From assembly GCA_964596165.1 (NCBI GenBank), contig CAZQTW010000050.1:1-48208 (forward strand): a stretch of DNA of 48,208 nt, in the 5' to 3' direction. This DNA is from CAYUQT01 sp964596165 (GTDB taxonomy: Bacteria > Planctomycetota > Phycisphaerae > UBA1845 > JAFGLZ01). The notes beneath the pieces are model-generated. The model saw only the letters and a list, made by a program, of their open reading frames with translations. It was not told where the DNA came from and made no database searches. Numbering within the stretch: the stretch's first letter is position 1; every line of letters begins with the position of its first letter. Of this stretch, positions 1-7,740 are shown piece after piece. The position numbers were made by a program, and so were the translations under genes.

Positions 1-90
1 GCCGACCATACCAAACCCTTCACGACGATTCATGCAGGCTTGCCGAAAGGACACGCAAATCCGGTCGTGGCATGTCTGAGGTATTTGCGC

Positions 91-122
91 AATAAGGGAA
101 CCCGGTACCGCACCGGGTCCCC
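91..122 (-). terminator. Possible intrinsic terminator after the Gly/Tyr/His-rich gene
   Basis: An inverted repeat has arms at 96-106 and 112-122 (11 bp with one mismatch) around a 5-base loop. Read on the minus strand it is followed by TTATT at 95-91. It lies about 70 bases past the stop of the minus-strand gene that ends at 195. The U-run is short and interrupted, so this is only a moderate candidate. On the plus strand no T-run follows it. Confidence 0.4.
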
Positions 123-194
123 AGCCGCGTAGACTCCACCGCCTACGATCCGTTGATGACGATTCCCTCGACGCCCCGTTTCCGGCCGAGGGCC

Positions 195-557
195 TTAGCG
201 GTGATGGTGGTGATGGCCCCCATGATGTCTTGACCCATGGTGACTACCGTGCCATCGATAGTCGCCCCAGCCGGAACTGACACACACACGGCGCGAATAG
301 CCTCCGTAGTATCTCGCGCCGTAACCGTAAGAATAGGGGGCATAGCACGATCCGTAGTACCCCCCGTAATACACGGGCGCCGGGGCGTAGACCACCGGTG
401 GCGGGCAGTAGGAGTAAGCAGGGACATACCAGCCTCCTCCACTCCAGCCGAAGTCCACAGACACGAAACCGCCTGCGTTGGCCGACGTGGCGCCGGGCCC
501 CAGTATCATGGCTCCAGCCATCGCACCGGCAAGCAGGGTCATCCTCGTCGCATTCAT
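195..557 (-). CDS. Small secreted Gly/Tyr-rich protein with His-rich tail
   Basis: This is a 120-residue protein of unknown function. I chose the ATG at 557 because AAGGAG sits 7 bases upstream (565-570), whereas a longer reading to 623 has no such site. Residues 1-29 form a signal peptide (MNATRMTLLAGAMAGAMILG, cleavage probably after SANA). The mature part is low-complexity: many Gly-Tyr-Tyr and Pro-Ala-Pro-Val-Tyr units, three Cys, and a tail ending in five consecutive His. The tail could bind metal and the Tyr/Gly part could be adhesive or structural, but both are inferences from composition. It stands alone on the minus strand behind the MarR gene, from which a terminator-like hairpin separates it. 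I do not recognise a named family. Confidence 0.75.
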   Translation of the reverse strand: MNATRMTLLAGAMAGAMILGPGATSANAGGFVSVDFGWSGGGWYVPAYSYCPPPVVYAPAPVYYGGYYGSCYAPYSYGYGARYYGGYSRRVCVSSGWGDYRWHGSHHGSRHHGGHHHHHR

Positions 558-709
558 GACACCACTCCTTAGCCTGGTCAACCCGCCCTTGCGTCTCGAC
601 GCGCAAATCGAGTCACGCCTCAACCCGCGTCGGACCGTGCCTTATCGGGTTGCTCTATCCGTTAGACAGTGCGTAGTGGCTAATAGTTAGCGGTGAGGAA
701 TAATTTCTG

Positions 710-745
710 AAAAAAGGTTTCGGTCCATAACTAGTTGTGGACCAA
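710..745 (-). terminator. Intrinsic terminator overlapping the MarR stop codon
   Basis: On the minus strand the arms at 745-738 and 727-720 form an 8-bp stem with one G-U pair. After four bases comes a run of six T (A at 710-715 on the plus strand). The ascending arm encodes the last residues of the MarR protein and the stop codon lies in the loop. This terminator would insulate the MarR gene from the small secreted-protein gene downstream. Confidence 0.6.
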
Positions 746-1204
746 CGGATTGGCAATCTTGCTCTTGATAGTTCGAACAATTCGCAGCAATTCTCTGCGG
801 TCCGCATCCTGCATCTCAGTCAACACCGCCATGGTGACCGCCAGTTTGGCTGCCTGGTAGGACTTGTGAGCCTTCCGCCCCACTTCCGTGATCGTGACGT
901 CGATCTTGCGCTTGTCATCTGGGTTGAGGCTGCACGTTACCAGCGGTTCGCCGTCCTTCCTCTCCAGGCTGCGGATCAATCGGGACATCTGCGCCGGCAA
1001 GACACCGATGCCTCGCTGCAATTCGCCCACGGTCATCGAATCGGCCTTGGTGAGCAGGTCTAATGTGAGGAACTCCGGCTCGCTGAGGTCATACTCGTCC
1101 TTGTGGTGTTGGGTGCCGCCCGACATCCAGACAAGCTTGGCCAAGTCGAACACCTCTCCGGCCATCTCCTCAATCTGACTGGGCTGCGTGTCAGTCCTTG
1201 TCAT
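731..1204 (-). CDS. MarR-family transcriptional regulator
   Basis: A 157-residue winged-helix regulator. The ATG at 1204 is preferred over starts at 1213 and 1237 because AGAGG lies 9 bases upstream. The N-terminal helix is followed by the helix-turn-helix (SEPEFLTLDLLTKADSMTVG, then ELQRGIGVLPAQMSRLIRSL) and by the wing with the typical MarR DxR pattern (NPDDKRKIDVTITEVGRKA). A C-terminal helical dimerisation region follows. MarR proteins are dimeric repressors or activators that usually respond to small phenolic or acyl ligands. The ligand cannot be read from the sequence. A good sigma-70-like promoter lies just upstream (1241-1268), so it is probably transcribed alone and ends at the hairpin over its own stop codon. 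The upstream same-strand neighbour is a secreted glycosidase-like gene. Confidence 0.85.
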   Translation of the reverse strand: MTRTDTQPSQIEEMAGEVFDLAKLVWMSGGTQHHKDEYDLSEPEFLTLDLLTKADSMTVGELQRGIGVLPAQMSRLIRSLERKDGEPLVTCSLNPDDKRKIDVTITEVGRKAHKSYQAAKLAVTMAVLTEMQDADRRELLRIVRTIKSKIANPLVHN

Positions 1205-1240
1205 GAGTGTCATCCTCTGTTCGTAAACCCTATACATGTG

Positions 1241-1268
1241 ATTCTAAGGAGCGGATAAACGCCGTCAA
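1241..1268 (-). promoter_or_regulatory. Sigma-70-like promoter of the MarR gene
   Basis: Read on the minus strand, TTGACG (1268-1263) and TAGAAT (1246-1241) each match the consensus at 5 of 6 positions and are separated by 16 bases. The start codon at 1204 follows about 37 bases after the -10 box, with AGAGG between. Confidence 0.6.
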
Positions 1269-1343
1269 GAAAAATAGCACGCTTGGAAATATCTGCTTTG
1301 AGAAAAACTTCCTTGGGGTCAAGTGACTGTGTCGGTGTCTGCC

Positions 1344-3347
1344 CTACAAAAGGACGAGGCACATTTCCCAAGGTGCAATTCTCGGCAGGACGAGCGTCTT
1401 GTATTGCCGGTCCGTTTGGGTTACGTCGAGGGCGCTTTGACGGCATCTCATGTCGACTACCCGTGCCTCAGTCTTGTCCGTGAGGATGTGCAGTGTCACC
1501 CCCTCGGCCGGGTCGAGGCAGCTGTTCGTCAAAGCGATCGCTGTCTTGCCCTGTTCCGGGCGGCGGACCCAGAGGTTGATCTTGTGGAAGGACCGGACAT
1601 AGGCCGGCAAGGTGTCTTTGGACAACCAGCGGAAGACGGACTTGAGCTGGCTGGACTTGCTCAGGTTCTGCACGTGCGACCATGGGTAGTAACCGGCGAC
1701 GCAAATCCTTCCTCCCAGTCGATTTTCGAAGACGCCCATGCAACAAGGAGCGACTTGCTGATGGGTGTAGTCGACAATCCTCGCGAGCATCTCGGCCTTC
1801 TGATCGACTCGCCGGAAAGCGAAGGCGGGGGTGTGCCAGAAGGATTGTCGTCCGTCTCGGAGACGACCCGCGAAGCCCTTGTTCAAGGGGTGGCCGAGGA
1901 ATTGCTCGATGCAGTCTCGGTCGAGACTGCGTTCGACGGCAAAGCCGGTCAGATCCTGATGGCCGAGTTCGTTCAGGCGGTTTAGGGCGTGGGGGTCCAT
2001 ATACACACCGCCCGAGAGCATGGTGTGCACCTCTTCCCGTGTCATCGCCAATACGCTATCGCCGGACAGGACGGTGACCGAGGCGTGCCGCGCCAGGTAG
2101 GCGGGCGGAATGCCCAGAGCGAAGACCTCGTCGGCATGATGCGTCCAGGAATCGCCCCCGCCGGCGATCCAGTCGCCTCCGGGATTCCTGGCAATGAAGC
2201 TGTCCTTCGTCCAGCCTGTGTACACGCCTATCGCGGGTGCTCGACCAAGGCACTTGGCCAGGAGGTCGAGGAAGGGTCTGGCGTCTTTCAGTCGGGCCAC
2301 CAGAGGTTCGTACTCCTCCAGCGGTTCGTCGTACATGGATAGCACGTTGAACGCGGTTCCCGTGCACCCGCCCGCGATGTAGGAGCACGCTTCCAGCGTT
2401 GTCGCATGTGCGCTCTTCTTGAGTCGTTGATAGGGGAAGCTCTCCAGTTCGGACTGTATCCGCACCACGCGGGTTGGCAGCAGAGCGGTTTGCCGGCCCA
2501 TCTGGTGGGCCTTCTGCGCGATGCCGTCCAGAACGTCATCGGTGTATTGCCCACCGCCGGGTCGCCACAGGACTTCGGCCTTGCCGGGGCCCGACAGGAC
2601 CTCGGCCCATGTGTCGAAGTCGTAACCCTCGAAGAACCGATCGCCGGTCATGAATCCCAGCGGCAAGCCGGGTTTCATGTCGTGCACCGTCCTCTCGATG
2701 AGCTCGAAGAGTCGTCTGATCGTGTTGCGGTTGTGCTGAAGCCATTGGCGTCGCAGTTCGAGTTTCTTGTCGAGGGGGCCCTCGCCCAAGGCTGCCCTCA
2801 GCGTATCTCGCCGGTACCGCAATCCGGTTGCCTTTTCGAATATCGCGAGGCACGTGTCACAGAAGCAGCCACAGCTGATCGGCATGTGGCCGAACAACCG
2901 CACGTCATCGTCGATCCAGATGTAATCGGGTTCGGCCGCAGTCAACGACTGGTATGCCTGGGCGATGTAGCCGCGCATGCGTTCATCATTGGGGCAGAAA
3001 GAACCCTGGCAGACTCCGCCGCCGGGTTCGGTCATTCGCGTATAATCCGTGCTGAGGGAATTGGGCAGATTCTCGTTGTGATGGCCAAGCGTTGACAGGA
3101 GGTTGATACCCGCTCGATAGCCAAGCCGTCGGGCGTCCCGCATCCGTCTCGCGAGGATCCTACTTCGCTGGTCGATGACCTCCAACGGCAGCGGCGGGTG
3201 TGTCTCGGATGTGAAGAACGTGATCTCATCCGTTACGCCCCTGTACTTCTCGAATAGGCGCAGCAGTTCCTCGTAGCGTGGCTCGGGCAACCAGAGTGGA
3301 ACACCAATCCGGAACGAAATCGATGCACGCTCAATCGTCGGTGCCAT
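1344..3347 (-). CDS. TIM-barrel glycosidase-like protein (beta-galactosidase-like)
   Basis: A 667-residue protein. I chose the ATG at 3347 (MAPTIERASISF) because AAAGGA lies 9 bases upstream; the alternative ATG at 3365 has no clear site. There is no signal peptide. The N-terminal half resembles the (beta/alpha)8 barrels of GH42-like and related uncharacterised glycosidases: YEELLRLFEKYRGVTDEITF near the start, an acidic strand DYIWIDDDVRLFGH, then a Cys cluster (CGCFCDTC) of the kind that binds zinc in several such families. A Rossmann-like or glutamine-amidotransferase-like middle (IGVYTG, SVTVLSGDSVLAM) and a beta-sandwich C-terminus follow, as in GH42 trimerisation and C-terminal domains. 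Substrate and catalytic residues are not assignable by eye. It may act intracellularly on imported oligosaccharides. It is same-strand with but separately promoted from the MarR gene. Confidence 0.7.
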   Translation of the reverse strand: MAPTIERASISFRIGVPLWLPEPRYEELLRLFEKYRGVTDEITFFTSETHPPLPLEVIDQRSRILARRMRDARRLGYRAGINLLSTLGHHNENLPNSLSTDYTRMTEPGGGVCQGSFCPNDERMRGYIAQAYQSLTAAEPDYIWIDDDVRLFGHMPISCGCFCDTCLAIFEKATGLRYRRDTLRAALGEGPLDKKLELRRQWLQHNRNTIRRLFELIERTVHDMKPGLPLGFMTGDRFFEGYDFDTWAEVLSGPGKAEVLWRPGGGQYTDDVLDGIAQKAHQMGRQTALLPTRVVRIQSELESFPYQRLKKSAHATTLEACSYIAGGCTGTAFNVLSMYDEPLEEYEPLVARLKDARPFLDLLAKCLGRAPAIGVYTGWTKDSFIARNPGGDWIAGGGDSWTHHADEVFALGIPPAYLARHASVTVLSGDSVLAMTREEVHTMLSGGVYMDPHALNRLNELGHQDLTGFAVERSLDRDCIEQFLGHPLNKGFAGRLRDGRQSFWHTPAFAFRRVDQKAEMLARIVDYTHQQVAPCCMGVFENRLGGRICVAGYYPWSHVQNLSKSSQLKSVFRWLSKDTLPAYVRSFHKINLWVRRPEQGKTAIALTNSCLDPAEGVTLHILTDKTEARVVDMRCRQSALDVTQTDRQYKTLVLPRIAPWEMCLVLL

Positions 3348-3478
3348 GGAGTCCGGTCCTTTCACATCGGCGTATCTACCGTTATCGCGGACGGCGTCGA
3401 TTCTCTAAAGGATTTGGGACAACGACGCAAGACACGGGGTATAGGGATTCCTGGCGTGCGGGGTAACGGTGGTATGGC

Positions 3479-5191
3479 CTAGCCTTCCTGGGCCGTGGGG
3501 AAGCTCTCGTCGGAACCCGGTACGGTGTAGAGGAAGACGTGCTTGTACTGCTCGGCGCGCCCGGTTCGGGCCAGGGTGGCCTTCCGGTCGAGCAGGGATA
3601 GGTAGCCGTCGGGCAGGAGGTTTACCTTGAGCGGAGCCAAGCGGTCGCTTTCCCGTTTGCTGTCGTACTCAATGTTAGACGCCCGCAGTTTCAGGTCGAC
3701 CGCCGTCGCCAGGTTCGTCGCGTTGCCGCCGCAGGATCTTTCCACATGCAACACGTAGTAGGGGGGATGCGACCATCGTGGGGCCATCACGAAGTTGTTG
3801 ATCCGCCACTGTCCGGTGCTGTTGACAGCGTCCACGGCGCCGCCGACCTGTCGTTCGGTGAGCTTTTCGCCGGTCAGGCTGCTAATATGACTGCCCCGGC
3901 AGAGAAACTCGATGATTGGGGCTTGACCATACCACCCCACGACCCGCACACGATCGCCCATGTCGTAGCGGTAGAGCCCGGACGACGTGGTGATGACCAG
4001 GAAGTACTCCTGCCCTTCCTGAAGTTCAAACGACCGCAAGACAGTCGGACGATCGCTTTCGTATTCGTCGGCCGGTATAAACTCGAAGAACTGACTTGTG
4101 ACCTCCAATATGCCGGCGGGTGTGTGGTCCTCAATAGGGACGCACATCCGTCCCTCGCTGGACAGCAAACCGATATCGCGGACGGGCAGATTCCCGAAGT
4201 ACTCCGGGTAATCCTGAAGATACAGGCCCATCGTGCCGCCCATCCAGTTGGCCAGAAAGTCCATCGTCCAATAGTGCTTCGGCAGCAAACGGCCATATTG
4301 TTCGGCGATCCGTTCGAGTTCGCGCGCCCGTTGTGGATCGGGCTTGAGCCGTGGCGCAAGCGACTGCCGAATCGAATCGGGAACGTCCATATCGATGCGG
4401 AGACCGCCGTCATGAATGTCCCGAATAAGGGCAGTACGGTGTTCATCCGCCGTGCGGGCGAGGCGCAGGACGGTCGCGGGACTGGCCGTCACAATCCACG
4501 ACACGTCGCGACGGGCGACGCTCAATCGGCAGATGGTGTAGTAACGGGCCTCATGATCTTTGATGTAGGCCACGCACAACGGGGCGCAATAGAACCTCCT
4601 GATTACTTTCTTCTGCATTGCGGCCAGGAGGCCGGTGATGGCGCCTGCCGGGATCCCGCCCTCGGTGATTTCGTCATCCATGGGACTGGTGACCTGGATG
4701 ATCGATCGCAGCATCGACCCGCGGTGGTCGAGCAGGGCCTTCAGTCCCCAGATGTTCCAGCCCCGCTGATACTCTTTATAGAACGGGTACGTCACGGGGA
4801 TGTGCTTGGGGACCGCCGTCGTGCCGCTGGTGAGGGCGAACATGAGGACCTTTTCGCGGGGTCCAAACAAGGCCTGGATGTCACCCTTCTTGACCCGGTC
4901 AACGTATGGCCGAAAGTCCTCGTAGTCCTGAACGGGGACGCGACGAACATAGTCTTCGTAGGTTCTGATCTCGCCAAAGTGGTGCTTGCGTCCGTAATCG
5001 CTTTCGGCATTGCGGCGGATCTTTTCGAGGAGGACACGTCGCTGGACTTCGTTTGCGTTTTTGGCCGCTGCGAAGAACCAGCGTGACAACCGCTTGGCGT
5101 GGATTAGGCCCACGCCAGCCATCAGGTAGTCGCGGATATACGCTAACATGGCTTTTGGAACAGATCTAAACCACAACGCGCCAAGCTTCAC
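3479..5191 (-). CDS. GH3 auxin-responsive-promoter family acyl-adenylating protein
   Basis: A 570-residue member of the GH3 branch (plant JAR1/GH3 type; unrelated to glycoside hydrolase family 3) of the adenylate-forming superfamily. Visible motifs: the ATP/AMP loop TSGTTAVPKHIP at about 121-132, LLSSEGR in the middle, and GLYRYDMGDRVRV, which matches the conserved Tyr-Arg...Gly-Asp core. Characterised plant members activate carboxylic acids as acyl-AMP and join them to amino acids. The substrate of bacterial members is largely unknown. The start is uncertain: the longest reading begins with GTG at 5191, only about 19 bases from a -10-like box, and an ATG at 5149 (MLAYIRDYLM) is also possible. 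Neither has a strong ribosome-binding site. It lies downstream of glmS on the same strand across a 385-base gap, so it is probably a separate unit. Confidence 0.85.
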   Translation of the reverse strand: MKLGALWFRSVPKAMLAYIRDYLMAGVGLIHAKRLSRWFFAAAKNANEVQRRVLLEKIRRNAESDYGRKHHFGEIRTYEDYVRRVPVQDYEDFRPYVDRVKKGDIQALFGPREKVLMFALTSGTTAVPKHIPVTYPFYKEYQRGWNIWGLKALLDHRGSMLRSIIQVTSPMDDEITEGGIPAGAITGLLAAMQKKVIRRFYCAPLCVAYIKDHEARYYTICRLSVARRDVSWIVTASPATVLRLARTADEHRTALIRDIHDGGLRIDMDVPDSIRQSLAPRLKPDPQRARELERIAEQYGRLLPKHYWTMDFLANWMGGTMGLYLQDYPEYFGNLPVRDIGLLSSEGRMCVPIEDHTPAGILEVTSQFFEFIPADEYESDRPTVLRSFELQEGQEYFLVITTSSGLYRYDMGDRVRVVGWYGQAPIIEFLCRGSHISSLTGEKLTERQVGGAVDAVNSTGQWRINNFVMAPRWSHPPYYVLHVERSCGGNATNLATAVDLKLRASNIEYDSKRESDRLAPLKVNLLPDGYLSLLDRKATLARTGRAEQYKHVFLYTVPGSDESFPTAQEG

Positions 5192-5209
5192 ACCACACTG
5201 AGGGGTTTC

Positions 5210-5239
5210 AGTATAGCGACATGACCTCGGGAATGTACA
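5210..5239 (-). promoter_or_regulatory. Candidate promoter of the GH3-type gene
   Basis: On the minus strand TGTACA (5239-5234, 4 of 6 matches) is followed after 18 bases by TATACT (5215-5210, 5 of 6 matches). Transcription starting near 5203 would give a very short leader for the GTG at 5191 or a leader of about 50 bases for the ATG at 5149. Confidence 0.4.
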
Positions 5240-5576
5240 GCTTTTTTACGACAAACTGCTGGCAAAGCACAAGTTAGCGCATTCCGGTCGGTCAAACCAG
5301 ATGGTATGAAAATGCGTGGATGTAAGGGCCATGCCCAGAGGCGATCAGTCTGCACCAAGTCTGGGCCAGAACGTCTGAAGGCAACGTCACGGGCCGATGG
5401 CGGCATCCGAACTCAAAAGGCTGGCCTCCGATTGCATCTGGCGGCGTTACCGGCAGCCATTTCGATGCTTTTCTTGGGCGGTTTCCTGTGGCCGATGGGG
5501 GCTGTGACTCGTGTCTTCGTGTCAGACCACTCGAGCCCGGATCATGAGGTGTTCAGGTCGTCAAGGGGAGGTCGGG
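5240..5576. other. Intergenic region between glmS and the GH3-type gene
   Basis: About 340 bases follow the end of glmS. Short open frames exist but lack ribosome-binding sites and recognisable protein features. I see no clear terminator hairpin with a T-run. Confidence 0.5.
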
Positions 5577-7400
5577 CTACTCGACCGTGACGCTCTTGGC
5601 CAAATTCCGCGGCTTGTCGACGTTGCAGCCGCGCAAGACGGCAGCGTGGTAGGCCAGCAGTTGAAGGGGCACGACCGTCAGCAGCGGCTGGAGCGGCTCG
5701 GGGCAGTCCGGCACATAGAATACGTGTTCGGCGAGCTTGGTGATGTGGGTATCACCCTCGGTAGCCACGGCCAGGACGTGGCCGCCTCGACTGCGGACCT
5801 CCTCGATGTTTCCGAGGATCTTCTGGTATTGGCTGCCTCGTGGGGCAACGAAGACGACGGGCATATTCCGATTGATCAGGGCGATTGGTCCGTGCTTCAT
5901 TTCGGCGGCCGGCAGGCCCTCGGCGTGGATGTAGCTGATTTCCTTGAGCTTAAGGGCGCCCTCGAGGGCGATGGGGTAGTTGTAGCCTCGGCCGAGATAG
6001 AGCCAGTTGTTCTGGTCGACAAAGCGTTCGGTGATCCTGCGTATCTCACTCGACTGGTCGAGGATCCTCTTGATCTTGGACGGGACCTCGGCGAGGGCGT
6101 GCAGGAACTCCTCGCACGCCGGCTGCGACAAGTGCCTGCGACGGCCGAGAAAAGCAGCCATCATGCTGAGGACGGTCACCTGGCCAATGAACGCCTTGGT
6201 GCTGGCCACGCCGATCTCCGGTCCCACGTGGAGGTAGACGCCGGCATCGGTCTCGCGCGCGATGGTCGAACCGACGGCATTAACGATGCCGAGAGACAGC
6301 GCCCCCTTGTCCTTTGCCTCGCGTAGGGCGGCCAGCGTGTCGGCGGTCTCGCCTGATTGGCTAATGGCAACCAAGACGGTTCCCGGCTCGATGATTGGAT
6401 TGCGGTATCGGAATTCGCTGGCGTATTCGACCTCGACCGGGAGCTGGGCCAGTTCCTCCATCAGATACTCCCCGACGAGGCCGGCGTGCCAGGCGGTACC
6501 ACAGGCCGTGATGATGATCCGTCGCGCGCGGACAAGATCGCGGGCGTGCTCCTTCAGTCCGCCCAGGTGGATCCGTCCTTCCCTGAGGTCCACGCGGCCA
6601 CGCATCACGGTCTCCAGTGCCTGCGGCTGCTCCATGATCTCCTTGAGCATGTAATGCTCGTAGCCGCCGAGTTCGATCTGCTCGAGCGAGAACTCCAGTG
6701 CCTGCACCTGCTTGTTCACCGGCTTGGCGTCGAGCGTCGTGGTGCGGAATCCGTCGCGGGAGATAACGGCCATTTCGCCGTCAGACATATAGACGACCTG
6801 CGTGGTATGTTCGATGATCGCGGAGGCGTCGCTGGCGGCGACGTACTCCCCGTCGCCGATGCCGACGATCAGCGGGCTGCCCTTGCGGGCGATGACCAAG
6901 CGGTCGTCCTCATCCGCACAGAGGACGGCGATGCCGTAGGTGCCTTTGACCTCCAACAACGCCGCGCGGACCGCCTGTTCAATGTCACCGTCGTAGAGAT
7001 AGCCGATGAGCTGGGCGAGTGCTTCGGTGTCGGTCTCGCTGCGGAACTCGATTCCTTTCTGCTGCAGGAGGGTCTTGAGCGGGGCGTAGTTTTCAATGAT
7101 CCCGTTGTGCACGACGGCAATGCGGCCGGAGGCGTCCAAGTGGGGATGGGCATTGGTTTCGGTGGGGGCCCCGTGGGTGGCCCACCGGGTGTGCGCCAGA
7201 CCGACCGTGCCCACGAATTCCGGCTGGAGTTTCTCTTCGAGCCGGCTGATTCTGCCGACGGCACGCTCGATTTCGAGGCGATGACCGCGGGATATGCCGA
7301 TACCTGCCGAATCGTAACCCCGGTATTCGAGTCGCTTCAATCCTTCGACGAGAATGGGAGTGGCGTTCTTGTAGCCAATGTAACCAACGATGCCGCACAT
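5577..7400 (-). CDS. glmS: Glutamine--fructose-6-phosphate aminotransferase (isomerizing)
   Basis: A 607-residue enzyme, close to the usual 600-610. It converts fructose-6-phosphate and glutamine to glucosamine-6-phosphate, the first step of UDP-GlcNAc supply for cell wall and lipid A. After Met removal Cys2 (MCGIVGYIG) is the N-terminal nucleophile of the glutaminase domain (about 1-225), with RGYDSAGI, HTRWATHG, HNGIIENY and SETDTEAL all present. Two SIS sugar-isomerase domains follow, the first with ACGTAWHAG and SQSGETADTLAAL. The C-terminus DKPRNLAKSVTVE is the canonical GlmS tail. The ATG at 7400 has GGAGA about 9 bases upstream. It is divergent from rarA. I see no glmS-ribozyme features in the leader. 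Confidence 0.97.
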   Translation of the reverse strand: MCGIVGYIGYKNATPILVEGLKRLEYRGYDSAGIGISRGHRLEIERAVGRISRLEEKLQPEFVGTVGLAHTRWATHGAPTETNAHPHLDASGRIAVVHNGIIENYAPLKTLLQQKGIEFRSETDTEALAQLIGYLYDGDIEQAVRAALLEVKGTYGIAVLCADEDDRLVIARKGSPLIVGIGDGEYVAASDASAIIEHTTQVVYMSDGEMAVISRDGFRTTTLDAKPVNKQVQALEFSLEQIELGGYEHYMLKEIMEQPQALETVMRGRVDLREGRIHLGGLKEHARDLVRARRIIITACGTAWHAGLVGEYLMEELAQLPVEVEYASEFRYRNPIIEPGTVLVAISQSGETADTLAALREAKDKGALSLGIVNAVGSTIARETDAGVYLHVGPEIGVASTKAFIGQVTVLSMMAAFLGRRRHLSQPACEEFLHALAEVPSKIKRILDQSSEIRRITERFVDQNNWLYLGRGYNYPIALEGALKLKEISYIHAEGLPAAEMKHGPIALINRNMPVVFVAPRGSQYQKILGNIEEVRSRGGHVLAVATEGDTHITKLAEHVFYVPDCPEPLQPLLTVVPLQLLAYHAAVLRGCNVDKPRNLAKSVTVE

Positions 7401-7659
7401 GAAGGCCTATCTCCGTGCCGACGGACCATTCGGGCAAATGCCAAGACGTCAGGCAGGCGTTCCTTGTATCGGTTGAACGCCAAGGGGCACTGAATGTTCG
7501 TCTGAGGTCGCGTGTCCTTGCGGGGCCGGCCCCTACATTCCGGTAGGGGCGTCCCGGGTGCTTTCCGACCCCCAGAGCCGTGTGGCGCGCCGACCCCAGG
7601 GGCGGACACGGCGGGCATGCATCAAAACCAATCGGGGCTCAATCTCAGATGGTCCTTCC
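7401..7659. other. Hairpin-rich intergenic region between glmS and rarA
   Basis: This divergent intergenic region holds three perfect inverted repeats. Arms 7456-7461 and 7476-7481 (6 bp) lie in the glmS leader. Arms 7529-7535 and 7544-7550 (7 bp, GCCCCTA/TAGGGGC) and arms 7577-7583 and 7606-7612 (7 bp, GCCGTGT/ACACGGC) lie further upstream. None has a T-run typical of a terminator. They could be mRNA leader structures or copies of a small intergenic repeat. Confidence 0.45.
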
Positions 7660-7688
7660 TTGGAGGATGCCGCATAACGTCCTATAAT
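7660..7688 (+). promoter_or_regulatory. Promoter of the rarA operon
   Basis: A perfect -10 box TATAAT lies at 7683-7688, with TTGGAG at 7660-7665 (3 of 6 matches, retaining TTG) at the ideal 17-base spacing. The predicted start is about 45 bases before the rarA GTG codon. Confidence 0.6.
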
Positions 7689-7740
7689 ATCATAAGCTGC
7701 GCAAGGTTTCTCCACGAACCGATTGGGTCAGAGGTGACGG

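Noticed and set aside
3746..5086. 446-codon plus-strand open frame opposite the GH3-type gene
   Set aside because: It is a shadow caused by codon bias: no ribosome-binding site, no coherent domain, and the opposite strand holds a clear full-length enzyme. The same applies to 6357-7493, 35334-37025, 42695-43972 and 46071-47402.
7401..7500. glmS self-cleaving ribozyme
   Set aside because: The leader lacks the conserved ribozyme core and the only stem seen is a simple 6-bp hairpin.
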